64,000 bases of DNA, from NCBI GenBank assembly GCA_013204585.1, contig JABMNL010000037.1:1-64000 (forward strand), in the 5' to 3' direction. The position numbers and the translations under genes were made by a program. This DNA comes from SAR202 cluster bacterium. Its GTDB lineage: Bacteria > Chloroflexota > Dehalococcoidia > Lucifugimonadales > UBA3495. The stretch's first letter is position 1. The number at the start of each line of letters is the position of its first letter. The notes beneath the pieces were generated by a model. That model was given only the letters and a program-made list of their open reading frames with translations. It was not told the DNA's origin and did no database searches. Positions 42,046 to 49,934 of the stretch are shown one piece after another.

Positions 42046-42939
42046 TCAGCCCGACCGGATTAGACGCCGCAGACCCGCGCTGAGCAGGTCCACCGCAATG
42101 ACCAGCGCCAGGTACCAGACGATAATCAACGCCACGTCGGTGTACTGGAAGTAGCTAAGACTTAGCCGGAACTCCCGTCCCAACCCCCCGGCGCTGACAA
42201 ATCCCACCACTACGGTGGTGCGAATCACCACCTCCCAGCGGTACAGCAGATAGGTCAGAAACTGGGGAAGGGCCTGCGGGATAATTCCGTAGGCCAGCAT
42301 TTGCAGGTTACCCGCCCCAGCAGAGCGCAACGCCCGCGCCGGACCAGGGTCCATGTTCTCCACCACTTCGGCCGAAAGCTTGCCCACGATTCCGTAATTG
42401 TGCAGTCCCAGGGCAATGGCCCCAGGCAACACGCCCGGTGACAGCAAGAACACGATGACCATGGCCCACACCAACTCCGGCACCGCCCTGGTGAAAGCAA
42501 AGACCAACCGAATCGCGTAATACAACGCGCCCAGCCCAAACGAAGACCTACCTCCCAACTCTCCGTTGCTCACATTTCGCGCCGCCGGCAGAAATGTCAG
42601 CAGCACACCCACTCCAGCAATACTCATGGCTAAGACACTCATCAGCAGCGTTTTGTAAGCCAGCTTTCCGGTCTCCGCCCACCGGCTAGCCTCCAAGAAT
42701 GCCGGTCTCCCCCCATCTACCAGTCCTGCTTCCAGCCCCAACAGTTGGCGTACAAAATGGCCAGCGTTACCCCAGGCGCGGTGCGAAAAAAGATCGCCCA
42801 AGCCACTGTCCACGCCCACCAGAATGTAGGCCCACGACAACACCGCAAGCACCACAAAGCCATAGAGGGATGCCCTGGCGAAGGTGAGCCTGCGCCTTCC
42901 CAGCGCCACTTCTCGCAGCGTCGAACGTGGGCCGGTCAT
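42046..42939 (-). CDS. phnE: Phosphonate-type ABC transporter permease (second)
   Basis: Inner-membrane permease of a PhnCDE-type importer, 297 residues from ATG 42939. It has about six membrane spans. The ATPase-contact loop region is NMDPGPARALRSAGAGNLQM; VIRTTVVVGFVSAGGLGREF is typical PhnE. ATG 42939 overlaps the first permease's stop as ATGA; a longer frame from 43020 would overlap it by 85 bp. Last gene of the operon. Confidence 0.9.
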   Translation of the reverse strand: MTGPRSTLREVALGRRRLTFARASLYGFVVLAVLSWAYILVGVDSGLGDLFSHRAWGNAGHFVRQLLGLEAGLVDGGRPAFLEASRWAETGKLAYKTLLMSVLAMSIAGVGVLLTFLPAARNVSNGELGGRSSFGLGALYYAIRLVFAFTRAVPELVWAMVIVFLLSPGVLPGAIALGLHNYGIVGKLSAEVVENMDPGPARALRSAGAGNLQMLAYGIIPQALPQFLTYLLYRWEVVIRTTVVVGFVSAGGLGREFRLSLSYFQYTDVALIIVWYLALVIAVDLLSAGLRRLIRSG

Positions 42940-43754
42940 GAGCCAAGACTCCGGCGCACCCTGGTACTCCAATAGTCCACCAACAACACCAAGGCCACCA
43001 GAAACAGCAGCAACGTCCACACCTGGCTGAACAGAAGGTCATTCAGGGAGAGCTGTATTTCATAGCCCAATCCCCGGATGCCAACGAAGCTCATAATGGC
43101 GGCGGCCCGGATGCCGCACTCAAACCGATAGAAGCCATAGCTGAGCATTTCTGGTAGCGCCATGGGCAGACGACCATAGAGCAGCACTTTCGCTGGAGAA
43201 GCCCCAGAAGAACGTAAGCCGTCCAGTGGCTCTTGCGGAACATCGTTGAGCAACTCGGAATAGATGCGCCCGAGTATTCCGGCGTAGGGAATGGCGATGG
43301 CCAGCACCACAACCAGGGACGATAACCCAAAGGCGGTAACGAACAAAACCGCCCAGACCAACTCGTGGATTGAGCGCATGAACGCCAACACGAAACGAAC
43401 GGTCGCGGCCACGGCCAACCGTGAACGCCCTGGGTTGCCCAATGACCCGGAAGCAAGAACGCCGAGGGGCAAGCCGATAATCAACGCTAGGGTAATTCCC
43501 GCCACAGCATGGACCACCGTTTGCCAACTGGCGGCCAAGGCCAACTTCAAGAATCCAGGAGAGAGATCCGGCGGGAATAGGGCCAAGAAGAAGTCTTTAA
43601 GGGCATTCCCTCCACCGGAGTGAACGATGCCGCCGGTCCAATCGACGCTGGCCACGCTCCATACCAGGGCTGCAACCAGGATGAGACTCAGCAATCGCCG
43701 AGTCTCAAAAAATCGGGACACTGGCCTAGGCCTGGGAGGTTCGATCCAAATCAT
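42936..43754 (-). CDS. phnE: Phosphonate-type ABC transporter permease (first)
   Basis: 272 residues, about six spans, homologous to the second permease. The coupling loop has LNDVPQEPLDGLRSSGASPA and the exit helix region IRAAAIMSFVGIRGLGYEI. ATG 43754 overlaps the phnC stop as ATGA. The two permeases probably form a heterodimer. Confidence 0.9.
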   Translation of the reverse strand: MIWIEPPRPRPVSRFFETRRLLSLILVAALVWSVASVDWTGGIVHSGGGNALKDFFLALFPPDLSPGFLKLALAASWQTVVHAVAGITLALIIGLPLGVLASGSLGNPGRSRLAVAATVRFVLAFMRSIHELVWAVLFVTAFGLSSLVVVLAIAIPYAGILGRIYSELLNDVPQEPLDGLRSSGASPAKVLLYGRLPMALPEMLSYGFYRFECGIRAAAIMSFVGIRGLGYEIQLSLNDLLFSQVWTLLLFLVALVLLVDYWSTRVRRSLGS

Positions 43755-44581
43755 AGCGCGCTGTTATTTGGGAAGTCTCTATCGAAACCGTAAAGCGCTG
43801 CTAAGACCGGAGCGGTTAACTGTTGGGGCGGGATATCGAATTGGAGCACGCCTTCCCGCAATCCAATCACCCGGGAGAAATATTTCTTAATCAACTCCGG
43901 GTCATGCAGACTAGCTATCACGGCCCCCTTAGAGTCCTCCACCAGGTCGGTGAGGAGGGCCAGTATCTCGTCGGCGCGAGCCGGGTCCAAGGACGAGACC
44001 GGTTCATCGGCCAAAATAATCTGCGGAGCCTGTAGCATCAACCTGGCAATGGCTACTCGTTGCTGTTCTCCCCCTGAAAGCCGGGAGGTCCGCTCATCTA
44101 TTTTGTCGGCAATGCCCAGCCGCGACAGAGCATTGTATGCCATTTCACGCTCCCTGGCCGATACCAATGATGCCAATGAACGCAGGAGGCCCCACTGGCC
44201 CAACCGCCCAGCAAGCACGTTCTGTACCACCGGCAATTGGGGAACCAAATCCAATTGTTGCTGGATTAAGCCAACAATCTCGGAGAGTTCTTTGCCAGGT
44301 CGAAGCCGCGAGACCGCCTGGGAGTCTAGGAATAGCTCGCCTCGGTCTGGCTGTAGCAGCCCGGCCAGGATGTAAAGCAGAGTGGTCTTGCCGCTGCCGC
44401 TAGGACCGGCCAGCGCCACTCGCTCACCTGGGCCTACGGTGAAATCCAAGGGCGCCAAAGCGGTGAGCGCGCCAAAGGATTTACCAATGCTGCGGCTATC
44501 CACGATGGGCCGCACACCACCGTTAGGCGGCGTAGACGCACCGGATCCGCCTACTTCGTTCGTGCTCGGCGGCTGGCTCAA
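43751..44581 (-). CDS. phnC: Phosphonate-type ABC transporter ATPase
   Basis: 276-residue ATP-binding subunit. Walker A GPSGSGKTTLL, signature LSGGEQQRVAIARLML, Walker B IILADEPVSSLDP and the switch histidine in VIASLHD are complete. The first 20 residues are a disordered extension (GGSGASTPPNGG). It begins 11 bp after phnD and overlaps the first permease. Confidence 0.92.
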   Translation of the reverse strand: MSQPPSTNEVGGSGASTPPNGGVRPIVDSRSIGKSFGALTALAPLDFTVGPGERVALAGPSGSGKTTLLYILAGLLQPDRGELFLDSQAVSRLRPGKELSEIVGLIQQQLDLVPQLPVVQNVLAGRLGQWGLLRSLASLVSAREREMAYNALSRLGIADKIDERTSRLSGGEQQRVAIARLMLQAPQIILADEPVSSLDPARADEILALLTDLVEDSKGAVIASLHDPELIKKYFSRVIGLREGVLQFDIPPQQLTAPVLAALYGFDRDFPNNSAL

Positions 44582-44592
44582 TTAATGCTGGC

Positions 44593-45477
44593 TCACTTGA
44601 TGATTCCCAAGCCCAGGGCCACGTCCTTAATAGCCTGGTAGTTGTCATTCTTGGTGGCGATGAATCGCTCCGTGCTAAACAGCTCCAATATTTCGGAGTG
44701 TTCGCTGGTATTCAGCGCCAAGAGCGCATCTTGGACCTTCTGGGTGAACCCTTCGCCAAACCGTTCATCCATCCCCGAAGCAGCAGTCCAGTTATAGTCG
44801 AAATATGGAGGGGTGGTCTCTAGAATCCGCACTTTGTTGGTGTCCACCTTGCCCTCGCTCACCGCCCTTGCCCACACTTCCTCGCTCAACGCTCCTACAT
44901 CGAACGTCCCACTCTCCACTAGCTGCCAAGTCAGATCGTGGGAACCCGAGTAATTCGGCTCGGACTTGAAGTCGGAGTCCGAATCCAAACCCATTTTTCT
45001 AAGAAAGAAACGAGGCATCAAATGGCCGGACGTCGAGCTTTCGCTCCCAAAGGTAATTGTTAGATTCCCTGCTTGGTCCAACAAGTCTTCCAAGGAGTTA
45101 ACCGGCACACCTGCTCGGACTATGAAATTGGAGTGAAATGCCGCGTCGTTCTCCCGCTGGGCGATGGCCGTGGCGCCGGGGTCTTGTAAACGGGCCTGCA
45201 CGCCGGTGAGCCCCCCAAAGAAAGCCAAATCTAGGTTCCCCTGGGTAAATGCCGTGACCACCGCTGCGTAGTCAGAGCTGGGAATATATTCAACTTCCAC
45301 CCCCAGTTTTTGGGAGAGGTAATCGGCGAACCCATCGTACCGCCGGACAAGCCTAGCGGCGTCCTGGTCTGGAATGCCGCCGACCCTAAGCGCCGGGGCG
45401 TCGCCACCACCGCCGCAAGCAACGACCAACAACAATATCCCAAAGAGAACTAGCCCGAGCCATGGTTTCTTGTTCAA
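44593..45477 (-). CDS. phnD: Phosphonate/phosphite-type binding lipoprotein
   Basis: Substrate-binding protein of the importer, 294 residues. The lipoprotein signal ends LLLVVAC. The mature chain has the PhnD layout: DYLSQKLGVEVEYIPSSDYA, GNLDLAFFGGLTGVQA, and the phosphate-binding GSESSTSGHLMPRFFL. Start TTG 45477 has AAGGGAG just upstream. No C-P lyase, phosphonatase or phosphite dehydrogenase gene lies in the window, so the substrate (phosphonate, phosphite or phosphate) is undecided. Confidence 0.88.
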   Translation of the reverse strand: MNKKPWLGLVLFGILLLVVACGGGGDAPALRVGGIPDQDAARLVRRYDGFADYLSQKLGVEVEYIPSSDYAAVVTAFTQGNLDLAFFGGLTGVQARLQDPGATAIAQRENDAAFHSNFIVRAGVPVNSLEDLLDQAGNLTITFGSESSTSGHLMPRFFLRKMGLDSDSDFKSEPNYSGSHDLTWQLVESGTFDVGALSEEVWARAVSEGKVDTNKVRILETTPPYFDYNWTAASGMDERFGEGFTQKVQDALLALNTSEHSEILELFSTERFIATKNDNYQAIKDVALGLGIIK

Positions 45478-45501
45478 AACTCCCTTATCCCTTTTATCAT
45501 T

Positions 45502-45525
45502 CGAATTGCCCAGCGAATTGCCCAG
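45502..45525. repeat. 12-bp perfect tandem duplication in phn leader
   Basis: CGAATTGCCCAG at 45502-45513 and 45514-45525, in the phnD leader between promoter and start. Confidence 0.9.
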
Positions 45526-45569
45526 CGGTCGATGTGTCTGGGCTTATCTAGCGGTCTACCGGGCGCAAC

Positions 45570-45598
45570 GTTATAACGCTCAGATGAATGACCAACAA
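45570..45598 (-). promoter_or_regulatory. Candidate phnD operon promoter
   Basis: Minus strand TTGTTG (45598-45593), 17-bp spacer, TATAAC (45575-45570), with a GTCATTCATCTG stretch in the spacer that faintly recalls a Pho box. Confidence 0.5.
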
Positions 45599-46034
45599 GA
45601 TTGTGGTAATCCAACGGTTTACCTGGGGCTGGAAAGGAAAAAGGCGGAAAGGGCGAGCAAATAATCGGGGTTTAGTTACCCGGTGCTACAAGAAAACCCA
45701 TTGGGACCGCCGGCCAGTCCAGGCCCCATAGGCACGGACTCAAGTAAAGCCGGGGTTGGGATTCCCGTTAGTTATGCTGTTCGTGGCTGACACATAAAGA
45801 ATATTAATGAGCTATATATAGTCTGTCAAATACCCTAGCTATCAATAGCCCTTTGTTCCTGCCTGACCAGGCCGAAGATTCCTTTACAAGGCCTAAGCCC
45901 GGCATTACAATCGCTACCCAGTGGAGATGACGCATTTCGCTGTTTTCTCCAGGTATTTCCCGGTATTTGTTCAAGATATAAGCAGAAAATTCCGGCCAGA
46001 CCGCGCCCAGCTTCGCGCGTCTATTTAGGACTTG
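45599..46034. other. Gene-free region upstream of lysS
   Basis: About 435 bp with no convincing gene. Short frames exist on both strands but lack ribosome sites and recognisable sequence. It has an AT-rich patch (GAGCTATATATAGTC near 45810) and a near-repeat CAGGTATTTCC/CGGTATTT around 45950-45970. No T-box or other riboswitch was recognised before lysS. Confidence 0.4.
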
Positions 46035-47561
46035 ATGGCAGACCAAGAAGACACACTCCTAAGCAACCGGGCCGCCAAGCTCGAACGCATGCGCGCCGAT
46101 GGCATTGACCCCTACCCAGCCCGATTCCACCGCACCTGCGACGCCGCCACGGCCAGCGCATTGTTTGAGACCGTGGAACGCGGCGAGCAGCCTGACGATA
46201 AACTCGAAAATCTCTCCTTGGCCGGACGAATCGTCTCCATGCGAACCATGGGCAAGGCCGCCTTTTTAGACTTGCAAGACGCTTCTGGCCGTATCCAAGC
46301 CCTTTTGCGTCAAAACAACCTGAACGAGGGCTTCGACCTGCTCAAGAACCTGGATCTAGGCGACCATTTAGGGGTTCGGGGCAACCTGATTCGGACGCGC
46401 ACTGGCGAGATAACCATCGACGCCCTGGAGCTGACCGTCACCGCCAAGGGCATGCGCCCGCTGCCAGAGAAATTCCATGGGCTCCGCGACATTGAAACCC
46501 GTTACCGGCAGCGCTACTTGGACCTGATATCCAACCAAGAAATCATGCCGGTATTTGTCCTGCGCAGCAAGGTAATCAGCGGTATCCGCCGCTTCCTGGA
46601 CGACCGGGGTTTTCTTGAAGTGGACACCCCCATATTGGTGCCAGTGGCCGCAGGGGCCCACGCCAAACCTTTCGTCACCCACCACAACGCCCTTGACCAG
46701 CAACTCTACCTGCGCATTGCCACCGAGCTTTACCTGAAGCGGCTGATTATCGGCGGCTTCGACAAGGTTTACGAAATTGGCCGAGTCTTCCGCAACGAAG
46801 GTATCGACCAGGACCACAACCCCGAGTTCTCTCTGCTAGAAAGCTACGAGGCCTACGCCGACTACAACGACGTGATGAATATGGTGGAGGAGATGATTTC
46901 TTCTATCTGCATCGCAGTGAACGGCTCGGCCCAGGTGACAATGGGAGAGCAGGTTATCGATTTCACCCCACCGTGGCAGCGGGTCAGCCTGCGCGAGGAA
47001 TTACAAAACCGCAGCGGCGTCGATTTGGAGTCGATGGACGACGCAGCGCTGCGCAAACGGGCGACTGAGTTGGGCATCGACACCAAAGTGCTGGAAAGCC
47101 GAGGACGCTTGATCGACAAGCTGTTGTCCACTTTTGTGGAACCACACCTAATCCAGCCGACGTTTGTCTTGGACTACCCAGAAGAAATGTCCCCCCTGGC
47201 CAAGGCCAAGCCCGACGCCCCCGGCTACGTGGAACGGTTCGAGGCCTTTGCCTTCGGTATGGAGATTGCCAACTCTTACAGCGAGCTCAACGACCCCAAG
47301 GTGCAACGGGAACGCTTCGAGGGCCAAGAGCAGATTCGCGAACTGTACGAAGACGAAGAAGTTGACCGGCAAGACGAAGACTTCCTCACCGCCATGGAGT
47401 ACGGAATGCCCCCAACCGGCGGCCTCGGCATTGGCATCGACCGGTTGGTGATGCTACTGGCGGGCCAACCGTCGATTCGCGACGTGCTCCTATTTCCCCA
47501 GATGCGTACCTTGCAAGGCGGCTCCACGGAAGATGCTTCCGACGAGCCAGTCCAGGAATAA
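46035..47561 (+). CDS. lysS: Lysyl-tRNA synthetase (class II)
   Basis: Charges tRNA-Lys. It has 508 residues. The OB-fold anticodon domain includes GRIVSMRTMGKAAFLDLQD; class II motif 2 is FRNEGIDQDHNPEFSLLESY and motif 3 is GGLGIGIDRLVMLLAG. ATG 46035 has AGGA just upstream; the TTG one codon earlier is less likely. serS follows two bases after the stop. Confidence 0.97.
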   Translation: MADQEDTLLSNRAAKLERMRADGIDPYPARFHRTCDAATASALFETVERGEQPDDKLENLSLAGRIVSMRTMGKAAFLDLQDASGRIQALLRQNNLNEGFDLLKNLDLGDHLGVRGNLIRTRTGEITIDALELTVTAKGMRPLPEKFHGLRDIETRYRQRYLDLISNQEIMPVFVLRSKVISGIRRFLDDRGFLEVDTPILVPVAAGAHAKPFVTHHNALDQQLYLRIATELYLKRLIIGGFDKVYEIGRVFRNEGIDQDHNPEFSLLESYEAYADYNDVMNMVEEMISSICIAVNGSAQVTMGEQVIDFTPPWQRVSLREELQNRSGVDLESMDDAALRKRATELGIDTKVLESRGRLIDKLLSTFVEPHLIQPTFVLDYPEEMSPLAKAKPDAPGYVERFEAFAFGMEIANSYSELNDPKVQRERFEGQEQIRELYEDEEVDRQDEDFLTAMEYGMPPTGGLGIGIDRLVMLLAGQPSIRDVLLFPQMRTLQGGSTEDASDEPVQE

Positions 47562-47563
47562 CC

Positions 47564-48847
47564 ATGCTATCCATTGAACAAATACGAGAAACCCCCGATG
47601 AGGTGCGCCGCGCCCTACAGACCAGGGGCGAAGACGACCCCATCACCGCGATACTGGAACTAGACACCCAGATTCGCCGCGTCATCACCGAGCGGGACGA
47701 CTTGAACGCCGAACGGAACCGGGTCAGCAAAGAACTAGGGCAGGCGCGTTCCCAAGGCCAGGAAGTCTCCGAAGAAGCCCGGGCCGAGATGCGTAAGATT
47801 GGCGACCAGGCCGACGTCCTTAACGAGCAGACCAAGGACTTGGGCGAGAAGCTAAATGCGCTATTGCTCGAACTGCCCAATCTGCCTCAAGCCGACGTTC
47901 CGGTTGGCGAAGACGAGTCGGGCAGCATTGTGGTTCGCCAGAACGGCGAGCCTCCGGTATTGGATTTCCAACCCAAGCCCCATTGGGACCTGGGCCCAGA
48001 ACTTGGCATCATCGACTTTGAACGGGGCACCAAGCTGGCGGGCAGCCGGTTCTACACCATGTTGGGCTACGGCCCCAAGCTGGAACGGGCGCTCATATCC
48101 TGGATGCTCGACCTGCATTCGCTGGAGCACGGATATACCGAAATTTCGCTGCCAGCAGTCGTGAAACGCGAGATTATGGAAGGCTCCGGCAACCTACCCA
48201 AGTTTGCCGACCAACTCTACCACGACGCCGAAGACGACCTCTGGATGATACCCACTGCCGAGGTTCCCATCACCAACCTGTACCGGGACGAGATAATCCC
48301 GGCCAACACCCTGCCCCTAAAGTACGTCGCGCAAACGCCCTGCTTCCGCCGGGAGCGGGCATCGGCGGGCCGCGACACCAGGGGCATCAAGCGGGTGCAC
48401 CAGTTCAACAAGGTTGAGATGTACCAATTCGTGGAACCCGATACCTCCAACCGGGAATTAGAGAACTTGGTGGACAACGCCGAGGATGTCTGCCGCAAGC
48501 TGGGCTTCACCTACCGGGTGCTGCAACTCTGCACCGGCGACATGGGTTTCGCATCGTCCAAGACCTACGACATCGAGGTCTGGGCCGCTGGGTGCCAGGA
48601 ATGGCTGGAGGTCAGCTCCTGCTCCAACTGCACCGACTTCCAGGCCCGCCGCTCCAACATCCGCTACCGGGCCGAAGAGGGTGGCCGTCCCCGTCTGCCC
48701 CATACGCTGAACGGCTCTGGCTTGGCCCTCCCCCGCGTCATGATTGCCATCCTAGAGAACTACCAACAGCCGGATGGCTCAGTGGTTATCCCAGAAGTGC
48801 TGCGCCCCTACACCGGGTTTGACGTGATTCCCGCAGCGACTACTTAG
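47564..48847 (+). CDS. serS: Seryl-tRNA synthetase
   Basis: Charges tRNA-Ser. It has 427 residues. The N-terminal tRNA-binding coiled coil covers about 30-105. The catalytic core has PTAEVPITNLYRDEIIP, FRRERASAGRDTRGIKRVHQ (motif 2) and the motif 3 region NGSGLALPRVMIAILENYQ. It forms an operon with lysS. Confidence 0.97.
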   Translation: MLSIEQIRETPDEVRRALQTRGEDDPITAILELDTQIRRVITERDDLNAERNRVSKELGQARSQGQEVSEEARAEMRKIGDQADVLNEQTKDLGEKLNALLLELPNLPQADVPVGEDESGSIVVRQNGEPPVLDFQPKPHWDLGPELGIIDFERGTKLAGSRFYTMLGYGPKLERALISWMLDLHSLEHGYTEISLPAVVKREIMEGSGNLPKFADQLYHDAEDDLWMIPTAEVPITNLYRDEIIPANTLPLKYVAQTPCFRRERASAGRDTRGIKRVHQFNKVEMYQFVEPDTSNRELENLVDNAEDVCRKLGFTYRVLQLCTGDMGFASSKTYDIEVWAAGCQEWLEVSSCSNCTDFQARRSNIRYRAEEGGRPRLPHTLNGSGLALPRVMIAILENYQQPDGSVVIPEVLRPYTGFDVIPAATT

Positions 48848-48954
48848 CCGCACGCCAATCCCTCTCAGCCACGCACCTTTCGACACTCGTCCCTCCGTGG
48901 GCTAGAATGCCTGCATTCAGACCCAGCCCGGCAAACTCAGCCCGGAGGATAACG

Positions 48955-49764
48955 ATGGCGGGAATATGGCCCGGTGATACTCAGTGCGTGGTGCTACTTG
49001 GATTCGACGTGGACGGTGTGTCGTCCTGGTTGAACCGCAACCCAGACTTCATCAACCATCCCAGCCTCATGTCCATGGCCGAGTACGGCCCCTCAGTCGC
49101 CACACCGCGCATCCTCGATTTGCTGGACGACAACTCTGTCCCCGCCAGTTTTTACATTCCCGGCTACGTGGCCGAGACCCACGAAGACATGGTCCGCGAG
49201 ATTGCCAAGCGGGGCCATGAAATCGCCCACCACGGCTACATGCACGAGCCGCCGTCCTCACTAACCAGAGAGCAAGAGAACGAGGTCATCGAGTCGGGCA
49301 TCCGCATTCTCAGCGGTATCACCGGCGAGAAACCCCTGGGCTACCGTTCCCCCAGTTGGGAACTTAGTGAGCATTCCCTGGAATTGCTGACCGACCACGG
49401 GTTCATTTACGACAGCAGCCTGATGGGCGACGATGCGCCCTACATCGTCAATTCCGAGACCAACGGCAAGACCATCGTTGAGATTCCTATTCACTGGCTA
49501 CTGGACGACGCCCCCAACTTTGTCTACGCGCCAGTTGCCAACCGGCTTGGCCCCATGCGTAATCCCGACGAGGTCTACGGCACCTGGGCCGCCGAGTTCG
49601 AAGGCCTGTATCGCTATGGCCGCGCTTTCACTCTGACCATGCACCCACAGTACATTGGCAGGCCGGGTCGACTACTGATGCTGGAACGTCTCATCAAGCA
49701 CATCAAGACCTTCCCCAACGTCGAGTTCATGCGGGCCATTGACGTTGCCAAGCTGTGGGTTTAG
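48955..49764 (+). CDS. Polysaccharide deacetylase family protein
   Basis: NodB-fold metal-dependent hydrolase of the HpPgdA/imidase-like subgroup, 269 residues. The metal and catalytic acid lie in LLGFDVDGVSSWL; the histidines are in EIAHHGYMHEPPSS; the substrate arginine region is GYRSPSWELSEHSLELL. No signal peptide, so it is likely cytoplasmic and may act on a cyclic imide or similar small molecule rather than cell wall. GGAGGA lies five bases before ATG 48955; an in-frame ATG at 48907 would add 16 residues. Confidence 0.85.
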   Translation: MAGIWPGDTQCVVLLGFDVDGVSSWLNRNPDFINHPSLMSMAEYGPSVATPRILDLLDDNSVPASFYIPGYVAETHEDMVREIAKRGHEIAHHGYMHEPPSSLTREQENEVIESGIRILSGITGEKPLGYRSPSWELSEHSLELLTDHGFIYDSSLMGDDAPYIVNSETNGKTIVEIPIHWLLDDAPNFVYAPVANRLGPMRNPDEVYGTWAAEFEGLYRYGRAFTLTMHPQYIGRPGRLLMLERLIKHIKTFPNVEFMRAIDVAKLWV

Positions 49765-49800
49765 ACGGCAACCAATTGACTACCGTCTTGTATTAGTTGC

Positions 49801-49826
49801 TAGGTAGATTTAATAGGTAGATTTAA
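49801..49826. repeat. 13-bp perfect tandem duplication upstream of MMPL gene
   Basis: TAGGTAGATTTAA at 49801-49813 and 49814-49826, in the promoter region between the deacetylase gene and the MMPL transporter. Confidence 0.9.
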
Positions 49827-49934
49827 TCAGATTGAGCGATTGGAATTGGGTCTCGTGACTCTGTTCATAATCAGCGCTCGCCGATTTAATATAGACTTGC
49901 GCATAGCTAATCCTTCGGCGAATTGGGGGATAAT

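Noticed and set aside
45804-46046. 80-residue minus-strand frame upstream of lysS
   Set aside because: Overlaps the lysS start and ribosome site and has no recognisable features.
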